Origin: Metallyticus violacea
Taxonomy: Eukaryota > Arthropoda > Insecta > Mantodea > Metallyticidae
Reading direction: 5' to 3'
Assembly: GCA_030762175.1 (NCBI GenBank)
Contig: CM060833.1
Location: 6,042,001 to 6,106,000 of the forward strand
DNA length: 64,000 bases
Part shown: positions 22,925 through 34,461 of the stretch, piece by piece
Layout of the letters: the number at the start of each line of letters is the position of its first letter
How positions within the stretch are numbered: position 1 is the first letter of the stretch
Notes under the pieces: model-generated
What the model was told of the DNA's origin: nothing
Database searches by the model: none
What the model saw: only the letters and a program-made list of their open reading frames with translations
Position numbers and translations under genes: made by a program

Positions 22925-23500
22925 ACGACAGTGATTAGAAATAGAATTGCTCAAAGATTTCGCCATTTGACACATACGTCTTGTTTAAACACAATTCCAG
23001 CGAGTTTCTCCGATGTTTCATAACAGCAGATGAAACATAAATTCATCAATACACACCAGAGACGAAGAAACAGTTCAAACAGTGGGTGGCAACAGGTGAA
23101 AGTGCATCAAAGAAAACAAAAACGGTTCCATCTGCAGGAAAAGTCATGGCAACGGTTTTCGGGGATTCTCATGGTGTGATGCTCGTAGACTACTCCAGAA
23201 GGGCAGAACCATCACCGGGGAGTATTACGCTTCACTACTGGACCAACTGAAGGATGCTATTCAGACTAAACGTCCACACCTTGCGAAAAAGAAAGTTATC
23301 TTTCATTACGATAATACGCCTTCACACACGTCTGTGATTGTTACTGCAAAACTGCATGGCTTTCGCTTCCAAATGCTTCCACATCCGCCATATTCGCCAG
23401 ATTTGTCTCCAAGCAAGGCAATTGTGTTGGGGAGGGTCTTTTTTTTTTTTTTTTTTTTTTTTTTTTGGTCAGGCCGAGAACCTTTAGAACGCCTCACATA
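22925..23500 (+). pseudogene. Mariner family C transposase, catalytic half (C1)
   Basis: Plus-strand frames give LFKHNSSEFLRCFITADET near 22985-23030, QFKQWVATGESASKKTKTVPSAGKVMATVF, GEYYASLLDQLKDAIQ, KKKVIFHYDNTPSHTS (HDNA box with HYDN) and FQMLPHPPYSPDLSPS. The element is broken by a run of about 27 T at 23440-23466. GGTCAGGCCGAGAACCTTTAGAACGCCTC after it resembles the end of copy C2 near 30010. Stops and frameshifts occur, including TAA after DET. Confidence 0.8.
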
Positions 23501-23568
23501 CTTGTACCTGAGACATTAACCACAATGTCAACATGTTCGTTTATGATACTTCATTTATTGGGGAAATA

Positions 23569-24238
23569 CAGAGGGTGCCAAAAATGTATACACACTTCAA
23601 GCAAAGAAAAAACTGTGTTAACATAACAAAACTGAATTCACACAAACAGAAAATGATGAGCACTAATCATCTTAAACTTTTACAGTTACAACAGTTGCTC
23701 AAAATGCCCACCATCGACGTCGATACACTTCTGAGTACGTTGAACTACTGATTGAGCAACGTTTGCGAAAGTGTCCTCAGCACATGCCGTTTCAATTTCT
23801 TCCCGAAGTACTGTCAGTGTAACTGGTTTTCTACGGTATACAACATCCTTAAGAATTCCCCGTAGGTAGAAGTCCAACGGAGTTAGATCCGGAGAACGCG
23901 GTGGAAACTCAATCGGATTTCTACGTCCTATCCAGCGCTTTGAAAGATTGTCATCAAGGTATTCACGTATATCTCGGTGGTAATGTGGTGGTTCACCACC
24001 CTGTTGGAAGTAAAATTCGTCATTTCCATAGAGTGTATAAATGGCGGGTAAGATGGGTGTGCGTATCATGTTCAGGTGCACTTCTCCAAAAAAAAAAAAT
24101 GGTCTAATAATATATATGAGTCACATCTATTTACAGAACATCATACTATACATTACTGTTGTTTTTCAGTCCAACTTTGAAATATATTAAATAGATATCT
24201 ACTGTGAAAGTGGGTATACATTTTTGGTGCCCTCGGTA
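23569..24238 (-). mobile_element. DD41D element family B, copy B2, N-terminus deleted
   Basis: The left end is GAGGGTGCCAAAAATGTATA and the right end CATTTTTGGTGCCCTCGG, forming inverted repeats. The minus-strand frame 24081-23686 encodes HLNMIRTPILPAIYTLYGND, EFYFQQGGEPPHYHRDIREYL, RWIGRRNPIEFPPRSPDLTPLDFYL and a C-terminal FANVAQSVVQRTQKCIDVDG. The second catalytic Asp (usually QQDG) is Gly here. From that position to the last Asp are 41 residues, which is the basis for the DD41D call. Helix-turn-helix and first Asp are deleted at about 24085. Confidence 0.85.
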
Positions 24239-25600
24239 TATCTGTGGGACAGAATATTTTGAACATTGCAAAGGTGAGTGGTTGAATTGTCTGAACGAAC
24301 AAGACGGTAGTTTCTGTCTTATGATAATAGAAAAACATGAAAAATATAAAATAAAGCAGTAGTGTTAAATACTTCACACTACTTTAATTTTCACCTGTGT
24401 TTACTCTCCCAAATTTACTGCAAATTTTGCGAGGTATTCAGTATCGTGAAGTCCACCTAATCTGTCAAAAGTATGAACACACCTTCTCCTCTTTGGCGCT
24501 GCAGTACGGAGTGAGACTGGGCCTTCCGCAGAAAGCTCTGCTTTCTCTTCCGTCTCATGACTAAATGACAGAACTGCAGGAGGTGTGTGATAAACGGCTT
24601 ACTCGATCGAAGAACGCCCCTCTCCATGAAGCACTTTCTCAATTATTCCCAAGAGGCCTGGCTAGATCAGACTACACACCTCCTTAGAAGTTTTCCTAAG
24701 CAGATGCCGGGAATCAGCAGTCGGCTGTGCTAGCCCTAGTCTAAGGAGGTGGTAAGGAACACCTGAATCTTCGATGATTTGGCCAAAATTGCTGGAGACA
24801 AGAATTTCTGTCATTCACAATGTCCCAAAGATTTCTGGATGATGCAATCGGCGATATGTTAACGCACTGAACTTAAAGGCGACACCCCGCGAGTCCTGTT
24901 TGAGCACAGGTGTTTGTTTGTAGCTGAGAAGAGCATGCGACCGCTGAACCGCATCACGCGTCTCAATTTGCGTCATGAACGATTACCTTCGACCATTGGA
25001 GCGCGGCAGAGTTTGACCCTGTGATACCTGAAGCTTGCAATATGAGTGAAATCAAGCGATGCGAGGCGAACTTACGTTGTATCTGACAGTGAAAGGAATA
25101 GCTGTGTTTGTGACAGAGTTATCCCAAAGGTATTGGTTGAGGTGTGCTTTATCCATGTCGGGAGCCAACAGACACGGCGGCCATTAAGAATTTTTGTTAA
25201 ATACAAGGCGACCAAAAAGGTTTCACACCAGACATTTCAAAGCAACATATTCTGGAAAAAATATTATCTAACATATTAAACAGTCACTATAGCAGATTTT
25301 CTACAAACTTGCTCGGAGATCATAAAAACTTCTTAGGGCAGGAAGCAGAAACTCCATTTAGTGCTGTTTCAATATCAGCAAAGATTCGAAATGTCTCTTC
25401 CATAAGGTTATTTTTCAAAGAAAGAAAAAATTTGAAGGGCATAGTAGATAATGCACCAGTCTCCCAACATAGATAATGTTTCATGAGTCAGCTTAACTGT
25501 ATGTGGTCTTGGATTATCGTGCTAATAACTAGTTAGAGTGCTCAATTAGGCGTTTGGCACCAAATACGTTGTTTGCAGATTAGGTTCATTACAACTTCTT
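24239..25600. other. No recognisable gene
   Basis: 24640-25060 is richer in G and C and holds a perfect 12-bp inverted repeat (24677-24688 and 24740-24751). The rest is AT-rich. No transposon motif and no credible coding frame. Confidence 0.4.
24677..24751. repeat. Inverted repeat, 12-bp arms, 51-nt loop
   Basis: CACCTCCTTAGA at 24677-24688 is the exact reverse complement of TCTAAGGAGGTG at 24740-24751. It could form a hairpin or mark a tiny foldback element. Confidence 0.7.
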
Positions 25601-25603
25601 CTC

Positions 25604-25863
25604 ATCGCCAAGGGTGGCTGAGGTCTTTAAGGCAGGGACTTGTGACCGGGAGGTCTGGGGTTCCATTCCCGCCAGGACCGTTCTCTCAAGTTTTCCTCAG
25701 TCCTCATTAATGGCAAATGCCGGGGAGGTACCTTAAAATTAGGTCTGAAACGCTTCCTTCCTTTACAAAAAAAAAGTTTTCCCAATACATGATTTCATTT
25801 CAGTATCCACCGCCTGTGGTGCCTCAGTAGTAAAAATGGGCGTTAAATACTATTAAAAAAAAG
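25604..25863 (+). mobile_element. SINE2 copy
   Basis: Head AAGGGTGGCTGAGGTCTTTAAGG, eroded B box (GGTTCCATTCCC), body GGCAAATGCCGGGGAGGTACC, end GGGCGTTAAATACTATTAAAA. Confidence 0.88.
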
Positions 25864-25879
25864 TATGCAATCAGGGTTG

Positions 25880-26800
25880 GAAAAGCGCTTTACTCGCATG
25901 CGATTTTTTACCACTGGGAAGAGAAACTAATCACATGGTCCCAGGTCAGGACTGTAGGGAGGATGGATCATGAGTCTGTCTTCTGTGGACTCCAGGAACT
26001 GGATGGTGAAGTTAGCAGTGTTAGCGGAGGCGTTGTCGTGGTGAAGCAGGACCCCCCACAGTCCAGCATTCTCGTAGCTTGTCAGGCAGATTATGGTGTG
26101 ACACGAGCAGTAATCGCCGTTTGCTCCGCCAGAAAAACTGTGACCACCATTTTCTTCCCAACACTTCGGCCCCTCTTCACTCTCGTTGATGTATCGTCAT
26201 TAGTTTCCGGGTCAAATTGGCAAATCCATGTTTCATCACTCATGATGACATCAGAAACATGCCTTGAGCTCCCTCCGTCGAATCTCTGTAGCATTTCTTC
26301 ATACAGTTCGACGCGGGTGCCTCTGTCAAATTGTGGGTACCCAATGGGAGGAAATCTTCCTGACACAAAGATGATCGTGCAGGATTTTCTGACATGCTAG
26401 CAATCCGATCTGGAAGACTGTCTCAATATCCTGTAACATTTATTTCCACCGCGATGATGTCTCCCGCTGTCGGACGCTGTTGCATGAAGTATGGCAACAT
26501 TTAAATTTGGCAAACCGGCAGAAAGCTCTTGTCGTACATAAATCAAGGTCACTAAAAGCCTTTTGCAAGCGTTCAAGGCATTGGAATACATTTAAATAGC
26601 TCTTGAAATCATAAAGAATTCTCTCTCCAGCTCCATGGTAACGACTGAGTGCCTGTGCACGGGAGAGATTGTTTACCTCAAGCTCTGGAATGTGGGAGTG
26701 GGGAGTGACCTGGTACCGTTTACTCGTAAGGGTTGGGGCTAACATGACACATTTCTTTTTAAGTCGGGTATTATTCACTTTTACTCGTCTCAAAACTTTC
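25880..26800 (-). mobile_element. Mariner family E, copy E1
   Basis: Minus-strand transposase remnant with a putative start at 26636. It reads LNVFQCLERLQKAFSDL and FAKFKC (helix-turn-helix region), DGGSSRHVSDVIMSDETWICQFDPET near 26280-26200 (first catalytic Asp), RGRSVGKKMVVTVF, LLHHDNASANTANFTIQFL (second Asp) and MIHPPYSPDLGPCD followed at once by a stop. The last two Asp are 34 residues apart (DD34D). All three catalytic Asp survive, but frameshifts and a deletion after the sixth codon kill the frame. Shared 5' sequence with copy E2 extends to about 26800. Confidence 0.82.
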
Positions 26801-27639
26801 GTTGTGATTCTGGGAAAAACTTTGAAATTTAAGCACCGCGAATAGACAAGCGGAATTTTTGGGTCAACTATGTGGCCTTCAGTAAGAAAATTTTCCTCTC
26901 GAGGTAATTTATAAGGGCTTTTGAACCAGGTGCGAATAGGAGAAACTTTTTGTAATGTCTGTGCCAAATGTTCAAGCGTGTGCCATACAATTATTACACA
27001 AACTTATTACTTTCCGTATAACAGAACGTTGCCTCAGCGTACTCCCAAGTTGTGCAAGGAAATCAGCCACTTTGGTTGTCATTAGCAACATTTCATTCAT
27101 CGCCACAAAGAATTATGGCATCTTCAGAGAGCTGTCGGTTTCCTCGGCTGGCAGGCAACGTGATCAGAAATCCCCAAAGGGAGAGAAATGTGTCCCGCGG
27201 ACTGAAATAGAAGACCCGTAGATGGGAGGGAAGGAAAACGTGAATGAAGTGATAGCAGGAAGGCAGGAGGTTGTTTTGTTATGATGTATGGATCTCTTTG
27301 CCGCGATATCCGGTAGCCTGCACGTGCCTTCTCTTTTTGTTCTTCGGGAAGAAGACTCCAGACCGCCCATTTCTCATTTCTACTTCTTTTTTTGTCACAC
27401 TTATCAGTTAATTTATTTCATTGCCCCGTACACTGAAAAATAATTCACTTTCTCAGAGTTTACAAACAGAAGCAACTTTGGCACGTTGTCCAGAGCGCTT
27501 AAATTAGGCACAATCGGGACATTTCTGGAATGTACAGGGTGTACATTTTTGAATTTTTTTAGCCCTTTCTTTAGATTTATATGTGTTTAAGAACAATATT
27601 GGTAAAAACCTATTTCATTTAAACCATGTTGAAAGTTTT
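26801..27639. other. No recognisable gene
   Basis: Includes the upstream part of a long chance frame (see rejected items) and ordinary mixed DNA. No motif recognised. Confidence 0.4.
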
Positions 27640-28577
27640 TAGATCTCACAAGAAATTTAACAGATTTGAAAACTACTTTTAAAACATTCTTTTCTTATAT
27701 TTTTCCAAAACAGGTGAAAAATGCTTCCCATTACCATCAAAGACATTCTGGAAAACATTTTTTTTTTGGGGGGGGGGCATATCCTTCAGAATCGCCTCCA
27801 CAGCTTTCACCACTGAAGATCCCATGTAGAAGTTTCTTCAATTTCGACAAAATGAAAAGGTAACACGGGGTTAAATCTGGTCTATATGGAGGATGAGGGT
27901 CATACTTCACATTAATTTTTTGTGAGATATTCAGCAACAGCATTAGTGATGTTCGGCCGTGCATTATACAGCTTGTTGTACCGAAATACGGTCTTTTCAC
28001 TTTGCAGTACATGTTGCTAAGTTACAATTGTGTGTGTGTAGGTCGACATGCAAGTAAACTAATCCTAGAAGATCGAAAAATGAACTGCAGAAGATGATGC
28101 TTTGTGTGTGTATTTTGGTGACCACATAGAGCTTTGTTGTTTTCTCTCAGGAAGAAACGACATAGCCAAGTTACTTCAGCAGTGATTGCCTTTGAAAGGA
28201 ACTCCGCATCTTTCTGTAACATCATCTTCAACAGCAAGCAGATGTTTTACAACCCACCGTGCACAAACACATCTCATGTGCAACTTTTCAGTGAATCTCT
28301 GAAAGTGTTGCTAAATGTTATTCGACGATCTTCTATGACATTTACGGCAGGGGTGTTTTAGTTTTCTTGTGTTACAGCACAAACTGCAGCCCCAGGTTCA
28401 TCGTCCTTTAAAATTGTTGCCTCTTCTCTTTAAAGTTTTAAAACATCTTCAACTGAAGATTGTTCAGACAAAAGCAAAATTTCAAAGGAGTTCATCGCGT
28501 GTCACCTCCATTTTAATGTAAGAGAACTGAACATGTCTCAAATTGCACACCTCTCAAATGCTTGAAATGGATTTTTT
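27640..28577 (-). mobile_element. Mariner family D, minus-strand copy with 477-bp duplication at its 5' part
   Basis: The minus-strand translation contains KINVKYDPHPPYRPDLTPCYLFILSKLKKLL, the HPPYSPDLAPCD block with the last Asp changed to Tyr. ITAEVTWLC follows near 28180, the TGDETW block with DE changed to EV. The N-terminal part extends to about 28570. A G-run (27767-27778) lies in the C-terminal region. The left terminal repeat is not visible and the 5' part is part of a tandem duplication (28454-29408). Confidence 0.78.
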
Positions 28578-28842
28578 GAATAGTGTTTAACGCCTGTTTT
28601 TACTACAGAAGCACCACAGGCAATGGACACTGATGATACATGAAATGATATATTGGGAAAGGATATTTTTTAACGATGGAAGCGTTCCAGGTCTAAGTTT
28701 CGGGTACCTCTCCGATATTTGTAAGGACTGAGGAAACCTGGAAAAAAACTTAGTCTGAGAGAACAGTCCTGGCGGGATTGTAACCCCAGACCTCCCGCTG
28801 ACGAGTCCGTACCTTAACGACCTCGGTCACCCGTAGCGGTAA
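28578..28842 (-). mobile_element. SINE2 copy in first duplicate
   Basis: Minus-strand SINE2 from the head near 28840 to GTGTTTAACG at 28585. The B box is eroded (GGGATTGTAACCCC in plus sense). It separates family D sequence from family C sequence. Confidence 0.87.
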
Positions 28843-29055
28843 GTTTTGGGTATACGAAAGCTTTCCGCCAGAGGTGCCGCGTATGTTAACAATGGTTCAA
28901 AAACGCATTCGAATGAATATTTCGCAAGAATGAAGATTGTTCAGACAAAAGCAAAATTTCAAAGGAGTTCATCGCGTGTCACCTCCATTTTAATGTAAGA
29001 GAACTGAACATGTCTCAAATTGCACACCTCTCAAATGCTTGAACTGTATTTTTTG

Positions 29056-29320
29056 AATAGTGTTTAACGCCTGTTTTTACTACAGAAGCACCACAGGCAA
29101 TGGACACTGATGATAACATGAAATGATATATTGGGAAAGGATATTTTTTAACAATGGAAGCGTTCCAGGTCTAAGTTTCGGGTACCTCTCCGATATTTGT
29201 AAGGACTGAGGAAACCTGGAAAAAAACTTAGTCTGAGAGAATAGTCCTGGCGGGATTGTAACCCCAGACCTCCCGCTGACGAGTCCGTACCTTAACGACC
29301 TCGGTCACCCGTAGCGGTAA
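29056..29320 (-). mobile_element. SINE2 copy in second duplicate
   Basis: Same insertion as the SINE2 at 28578, copied by the tandem duplication. It is not an independent insertion. Confidence 0.87.
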
Positions 29321-29329
29321 GTTTTGGGT

Positions 29330-30030
29330 ATACGAAAGCTTTCCGCCAGAGGTGCCGCGTATGTTAACAATGGTTCAAAAACGCATTCGAATGAATATTT
29401 CGCAAGAATGTTTAGACTTGTTTAAACGCAATTCCAGTGAGTTTTTCCGACGTTTCATAACAGTAGATGAAACAGGTTCATCACTACACGTCAGAGACGA
29501 AGGAGCACTCCAAACAGTGGATGGCAACAGGTGAAAGTGCACCAAAGAAAGCAAAAACGGTACCATCTGCAGGAAAAGTCATGGCTACGGTTTTCTGGGA
29601 TTTTCATGGTGTGGTTCTCTAAACTACCTCCAGAAGGACAGAACCATCACCGGAGAGTATTACGCTTCACTACTGGACCAACTGAAGGATGCTATTCAGG
29701 GTAAACGTCCACACCTTGCGAAAAAGAAAGTTCTCTTCCATCATGATAATGCGCTTTCACACCTGTCTGGGATTGTTGCTTCAAAACTGCACGATCTCGT
29801 TTCCAAATGCTTCCACATCCGCCATATTCGCCTGATTTGGCTCCCAGCGATTACTTTTTGTCCCCAAACCTGAAGAAATGGCCGGGTGGACGAAGATTCA
29901 CATCAAATGATGAGACAGACCCTTATTTTACTGAGGAATTGGAAGTCGTTGGACTTAATTTATTAATTTACAAGGTGAATATGTTTTGCTTTGCTTTTGT
30001 TTTTTTATTAGGCTGAGAAATTTGAGAGCG
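29330..30030 (+). pseudogene. Mariner family C transposase, copy C2
   Basis: Begins inside KLSAR(W)VPRMLTMVQKRIRM near 29333. It then gives NISQECLDLFKRNSSEFFRRFITVDET (first Asp), PSAGKVMATVFWDFHGV, GEYYASLLDQLKDAIQG, KKKVLFHHDNALSHLSGIV (second Asp) and FQMLPHPPYSPDLAPSDYFLSPNLKKW with the third Asp. The N-terminal helix-turn-helix is missing, replaced by SINE2. Frameshifts fall at the W of KLSARW, after VDET, and elsewhere. The end near 30015-30045 (AGGCTGAGAAATTTGAGAGC) resembles that of C1. Confidence 0.85.
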
Positions 30031-30640
30031 AGCCTCGTACTACACCAGGTATATAATACAAAAATTAATTTTCATAAAAGTATAATGAAATAAGATTTAC
30101 TGATTGTATGTAATAATGCACCAGCCCCATAGAAAACCGAAGTATCACAACAATCGCTTCAATACAGCCGGAGTTAAAAGCAATAGCAATTTCAGTAATA
30201 CGTTAACAATACAAAATGTCTAAGTTTTGTATCAACAGACTATGAAACAAATCACTACACGAGTAAATGTAACATTTAAAATGTGTGGTTAAACGTAATC
30301 TCAAAAAGGTCTATTTAGAATGCTGGTAATGCTCGCCGAATCGCGCATCTTTCTAGGTTGCTATGTAAACGGAGCAGTTAATTAACGACACACTTTTCTC
30401 CCCACTGTAGATACCGCCCACTTTCCGATTCTGTGCTTGCTATCTCTGAGCATAAAGCAAGCGTCTACTGTTGCAATGGCAACCGCTATGAAGCAGGTGG
30501 CATGTGCAGCCAAATTTGTTCTGGCAGGTTTGAGCTGTACCAGAGAACACAAGTGTAATAATCCAAAGCTGTGTGCTGTTAAAATAAATTCGTATGTTAT
30601 TACACAGGAAATAGCTTAAATTTGTGTTATTTTGAGAGGT
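30031..30640. other. Unrecognised DNA with X-box-like motif
   Basis: GTTGCAATGGCAAC at 30470-30483 matches the RFX X-box at all but one position. No coding frame is convincing. The last part may be the 5' end of the family F element that follows. Confidence 0.3.
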
Positions 30641-31850
30641 ATCTTTCTTTCTTAAAAGTGGATAAAGACGAGTGTATTCATTCATATTTAAAACAGAGAA
30701 TGGCGGCTCAGGTACAAAATGAACTGAAGAAAGTTCATGGAAACTCTGCACCATCAATCAAGATTATTTATAGCTGGATAAATTATGTGAACGTGGCCGT
30801 ACGTGCACTGCAGATGCTGCAAGATCCGGATCTTCTGAAGAAATGGTGATAAAATTCATGGTGTCGTGATGGAAGACCGCCACATTAATATTCGTGAGAT
30901 TGCTGAGATGGTAGACATCTCATATGAACGGTTCATGAAGTTTTGCATATGAAGAAGCTGAGTGCGTGATGGGTGTCGCATTTGTTGACTCCAGACAAAA
31001 GAAGGCTCGAGGAGGGACATTACAAAATCGTGTTTGGAAAAGTTGCAGCATAATGACGTCGTTTTGTGACTGTGGACGAAACTTGGGTCCACCTCCACAC
31101 CCTGGAGACAAAACAGTGGGGTTGGCGAAGGCAAAATTGCACTGAATAAAGTTGAATCCGTTTTGTCGGCGAGAATAGCGATGAAAAAGTTTTGGCGACT
31201 GACAAGGTGTCACCGTGATTGACTGTTTGGAAATGGATAAAGCAGTAATGGTTGTTATTACCCAAAGTTGTTGGACCGTTTGCACAGTGTTGAACTGTGC
31301 AACTAAATTGGCGCCAAAAATGTCTCCATCACCGAACAATGCGCCTGCTCACACATTGGTTGTTGCAATGGCAAAAGTGCACATTCTGGGCTTCGAAATA
31401 GTCCCCCCCATTTTTGAATGGTGTTTAACGCCCGTTTTTACTACTGAGGCACCATAGGCGGTGAACACTGTAGATATGAAATGATAAATTGGAAAATATT
31501 TTTTTTTTAAGAAGGAAGGAAACGTTCCAGGCCTAAGTTTTGGGTACCTCCCCGGCATTTGCCAGTTATGAGGACAGGAAAACCTGGAAAAAACCTCAGT
31601 CAGGGAGGACAGTCCTGGCGGGATTCGAACTGCAGACCTCCCGCTCACGAGTCCGCGCCTTAACGACCTCGGCCACCCGTGGTGGTTAAATAGTTCACCT
31701 CACACCCTCTCTACGTCAAATGAAGAGGTTATCTGTGCTGTAAACGAATATATAAAGAAATTATTTTTCTGAGGGGAATAAAAAAAATTTGCAATTTCTC
31801 TGGACGAAATGTATTGAGCTCAAAAGAGATTATGTTGAGAAATAGATTTT
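30641..31850 (+). mobile_element. Mariner family F, copy F2, split by SINE2
   Basis: Transposase remnant from 30658, where the start codon has become GTG (VDKDE against MDKTS in F1). It contains QVQNELKKVHGNSAPSIKIIYSWIN, ADAARSGSSEEMV-like frames, IHGVVMEDRHINIREIAEMV, EVLHMKKLSA-like sequence, FVTVDETWVHLHTLETKQW near 31065-31115, a damaged SVLSARIAMKKFW, the NNAPAHTLVVAMAKVHILGFEIV block (HDNA read as PNNA) and NEEVICAVNEY after the SINE. A SINE2 at 31412-31685 splits the PHPPHSPDLAPSD region. Flanks AAATAGTCC and AAATAGTTC suggest a short target duplication. Confidence 0.84.
31412..31685 (-). mobile_element. SINE2 copy inside family F mariner
   Basis: Minus strand, complete: the head near 31682 (GGGTGGCCGAGGTCGTTAAGG in minus sense), B box kept apart from one change (GGATTCGAACTGC in plus sense), down to GTGTTTAACGCCC. 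Family F sequence flanks it. Confidence 0.9.
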
Positions 31851-33180
31851 TGATTTTACACAAAAAAAAAATATTTAGTCTGTTTTTACGTGACTTATAA
31901 ACTCCCCTCGCAAATTTTGCAATACTATACACTTTGGTTCTAATATAAGACAACGCACAGTGGTTATGCATTGGATAATGAAGGTGTTATGTTTTTATTT
32001 AACTGTCGCGCACAGGTTGACTGCATGATCTAAAAACAAGCCAACATCGTGGCTAAATGTTCCTGCAAGACAGAGTTACCGCTCATTGCTAATGTCAATA
32101 TGCTGGAACAGGTAGATAAACAAGAGCTTAAACACACCACTGATTATATTCTACCTTACGGTTGCTTGGTTACCGCGAGGTTAGAGTCCAGACTGTGTGT
32201 TTATTGTGGCGTAGCAAGAATAAAGACGAAATAAAAAGAATGAAGAACTTGCAGTGGTAATAAGGACGCTTGGCAAGAGATGGAAATATATTTCAACAGT
32301 TTTATTACACATGTGTGTGTAACGCAGGAGCGGCCAACGCATAGCAACGCAATCTGCTGCCCCCCCCCCCCTCCGCGTCTCTTTATTCGGCCCTAATCGA
32401 TGCTCTACTCCGAAGAAGACTTGTTCTAATTCTAATGCAGCCACTGACCTCGCCACGTGTACGCTGCCCCCTCCCCAAACATACGAGTTTTATTAAATAT
32501 TCGTACACCAAGTAGGGCTACATACGGCGTGTGTCGCGTCCTTTAGAGCGGCACATGACACTGCGCCAGGAGATCTCCTCACCTCGCACATAACAGTTCT
32601 CGTCTAAAAACATCTGAAATAAATTGACAACGTCATCACATGCGGTTTAAGTTGGTAAAGAAGACACTAAAATAAATTTGGGAAATTTAATATACTATTT
32701 TAAATTCCCCATTTTAGATTTACTACTCTCCGCCCCTAGGTATTCCAAAATACATAGCAGGACAAAACAAACAAACAAAAAAAAAACTTTAAAATTTTTT
32801 TCATAAATTGATATATATTTCAGTTAACAAAAAGGATTCGTTAGAGCAAATAAACCAGTTGTATATAAATGTCAGCAGTGGTAACACTGTTTCTTTCATT
32901 TCCGTTTACGATACATTTTAATTTTCAAACTTCTCTGCTTTATTTATTAAAGTGGAATAAACTTTAATTAGAATAACAGCTCGCATCATGGCTGGCATGC
33001 TGTAAATGTCAATTTGCTGAGCTGCAACTGAATAAGGCTACCCGAAGATCGTCCAATGTGTGAAAAACTCCTCCTACAGAGTACGGATTCAAGATGTGGT
33101 GCTGAAACACCAACCTCCAAGCATCAAGCACTCCTATGTGAAGCCGTCAGCTGGTAAACCATTTTCTAGATATGATAAAG
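31851..33180. other. No recognisable gene
   Basis: A short plus-strand frame at 32049-32234 (61 codons, several Cys) has no recognised motif. A C-run lies at 32361-32371. The rest is AT-rich. Confidence 0.4.
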
Positions 33181-33184
33181 AATG

Positions 33185-34023
33185 TTCCAAATGGAGTTAA
33201 GTTCTTCACTAAAGAAGGACTTACTCCATCGAAATATTCATGAACATTTAAAAATGAATAAGGTTAGTGCAAGATGGGTGCCTGACTTCTTTCCTCAGTC
33301 CAAAAGCAACAACGAGTCATCTGTTGTCAGGCATTTTTGGAGATCTGCTGTGGCAACGAGAGAGAAGCTCTTGAAACCATTGTTATAGGAGATGAAACTG
33401 TGGTCCTCTACTATGATCCCTTGTCCAAAAGAGAATCAATGGAGTGGCAGGCGTAAACCTGGCGTAGCACCGCCTCTAAAGGCCAAGGTCACTCAGTCAA
33501 TCAAGAATATCATGGCCACAATCTTTTGGGACTGTTAAGGAATCTCTTCATTGACTTCAAGGAGAGGAACACCACAGTAAATGGGGAGTACTATGCTGAC
33601 CTACTGTACAGACTACGTGCTTCTATCAAAGAGAAAAGGCGAGGAAAGTTGAGTGGTGGTGTGCGCCTTCTTCACGACAACGCGCCTGTGCATACAGTTG
33701 TTGTTGCAAAGGAAACTGTGAAGAAATGTGACTTCAAGGAGATCGAGCATCCCTTCTACAGCACAGATCTAGCTCCCAAAGACTATTTCCTGTTCTTAAA
33801 ACTCATAGAGGACCTTCGAGGAAGGAAATTTAAGTGTGACGATGCTGTTTATGTCCATTTTGCAGACAAGACTTCTATTTTTGGGGGGGGGGATTGAAAT
33901 GTTAATTCAAATATATGAGAAGTGTATTGCAATAAAGGGTAACCATATTGAAAAGTGAAGTATAGTTTTTGTCTTTTTATGCTTGAAAAATGGTTAGGCT
34001 CGAAACTTATGGATCTACCCTCT
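33185..34023 (+). mobile_element. Mariner family A, copy A3, internally deleted
   Basis: Starts at ATG 33191 (MELSSSLKK in the shifted frame). A deletion removes most of the first helix-turn-helix and the linker, joining GGACTTACTCCAT to ATTCATGAACATTTAAAAATG. GDET occurs near 33390, then a stop in the FWDC*GI position (TGTTAAGG near 33535). After this come GEYYADLLYRLRASIKEKRRGKLSGG, LLHDNAPVHTVVVAKE, IEHPFYSTDLAPKDYFLFLKL and a G-run frameshift at WGGIE. The right terminal repeat is present (GGCTCGAAACTTATGGATC), followed by TA at 34024. The left terminal repeat is absent. Confidence 0.88.
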
Positions 34024-34029
34024 TAAGTA

Positions 34030-34440
34030 TAGAATACTGCAAAAGTTGTGTTGCTAGTTCTCGTCAGACAGTGATTTTAAAAAAAAAGGGAACGTTTTTG
34101 TGAAGAGAATGAAGAAAATATTCACTAATGTCTTTTTCATTTGCAATTGGGTGGACAGTAACGTGTAACCTTTTGGTCGAATCGCTTTTGTGTGTCTATA
34201 CCTAATTAATTTTTCATTTATTTATTCCTTACATGCGTTTACACTAGTCACGTTTTAACGTTCTTTGTGTTTTACATAAATAATTTCTTATTCAATTTTC
34301 AAAACTATTTTATATTGTATTTACTATTAGAAATTACATTTTTTTCCCCATAATGCAAACCTCCATTGAAAACTATGGAGGTTTTCTTCTAAGGTACTTC
34401 CAAAGTTAAAAGTTGTCTGATATTAACTGGAGGATATTGA
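34030..34440. other. AT-rich DNA, nothing recognised
   Basis: No motif seen. Confidence 0.45.
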
Positions 34441-34461
34441 ACTCAGGTGCACGATTATTCG

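Larger units (their letters stand above)
28454..29408. repeat. Near-identical tandem duplication of about 477 bp
   Basis: 28454-28930 and 28931-29408 start with the same TGAAGATTGTTCAGAC and end with the same TTCGCAAGAA. I count about five substitutions or single-base indels between them. Each unit joins a family D 5' part, a whole SINE2 and the start of family C copy C2. It is either a recent duplication or an assembly artefact. Confidence 0.93.

Noticed and set aside
26440..26967. Longest open frame in the window (175 codons, minus)
   Set aside because: Its last third is the frame of the family E transposase N-terminus and its first part lies in the 5' untranslated region of the element and flanking DNA. 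It has no motif and is broken relative to copy E2.
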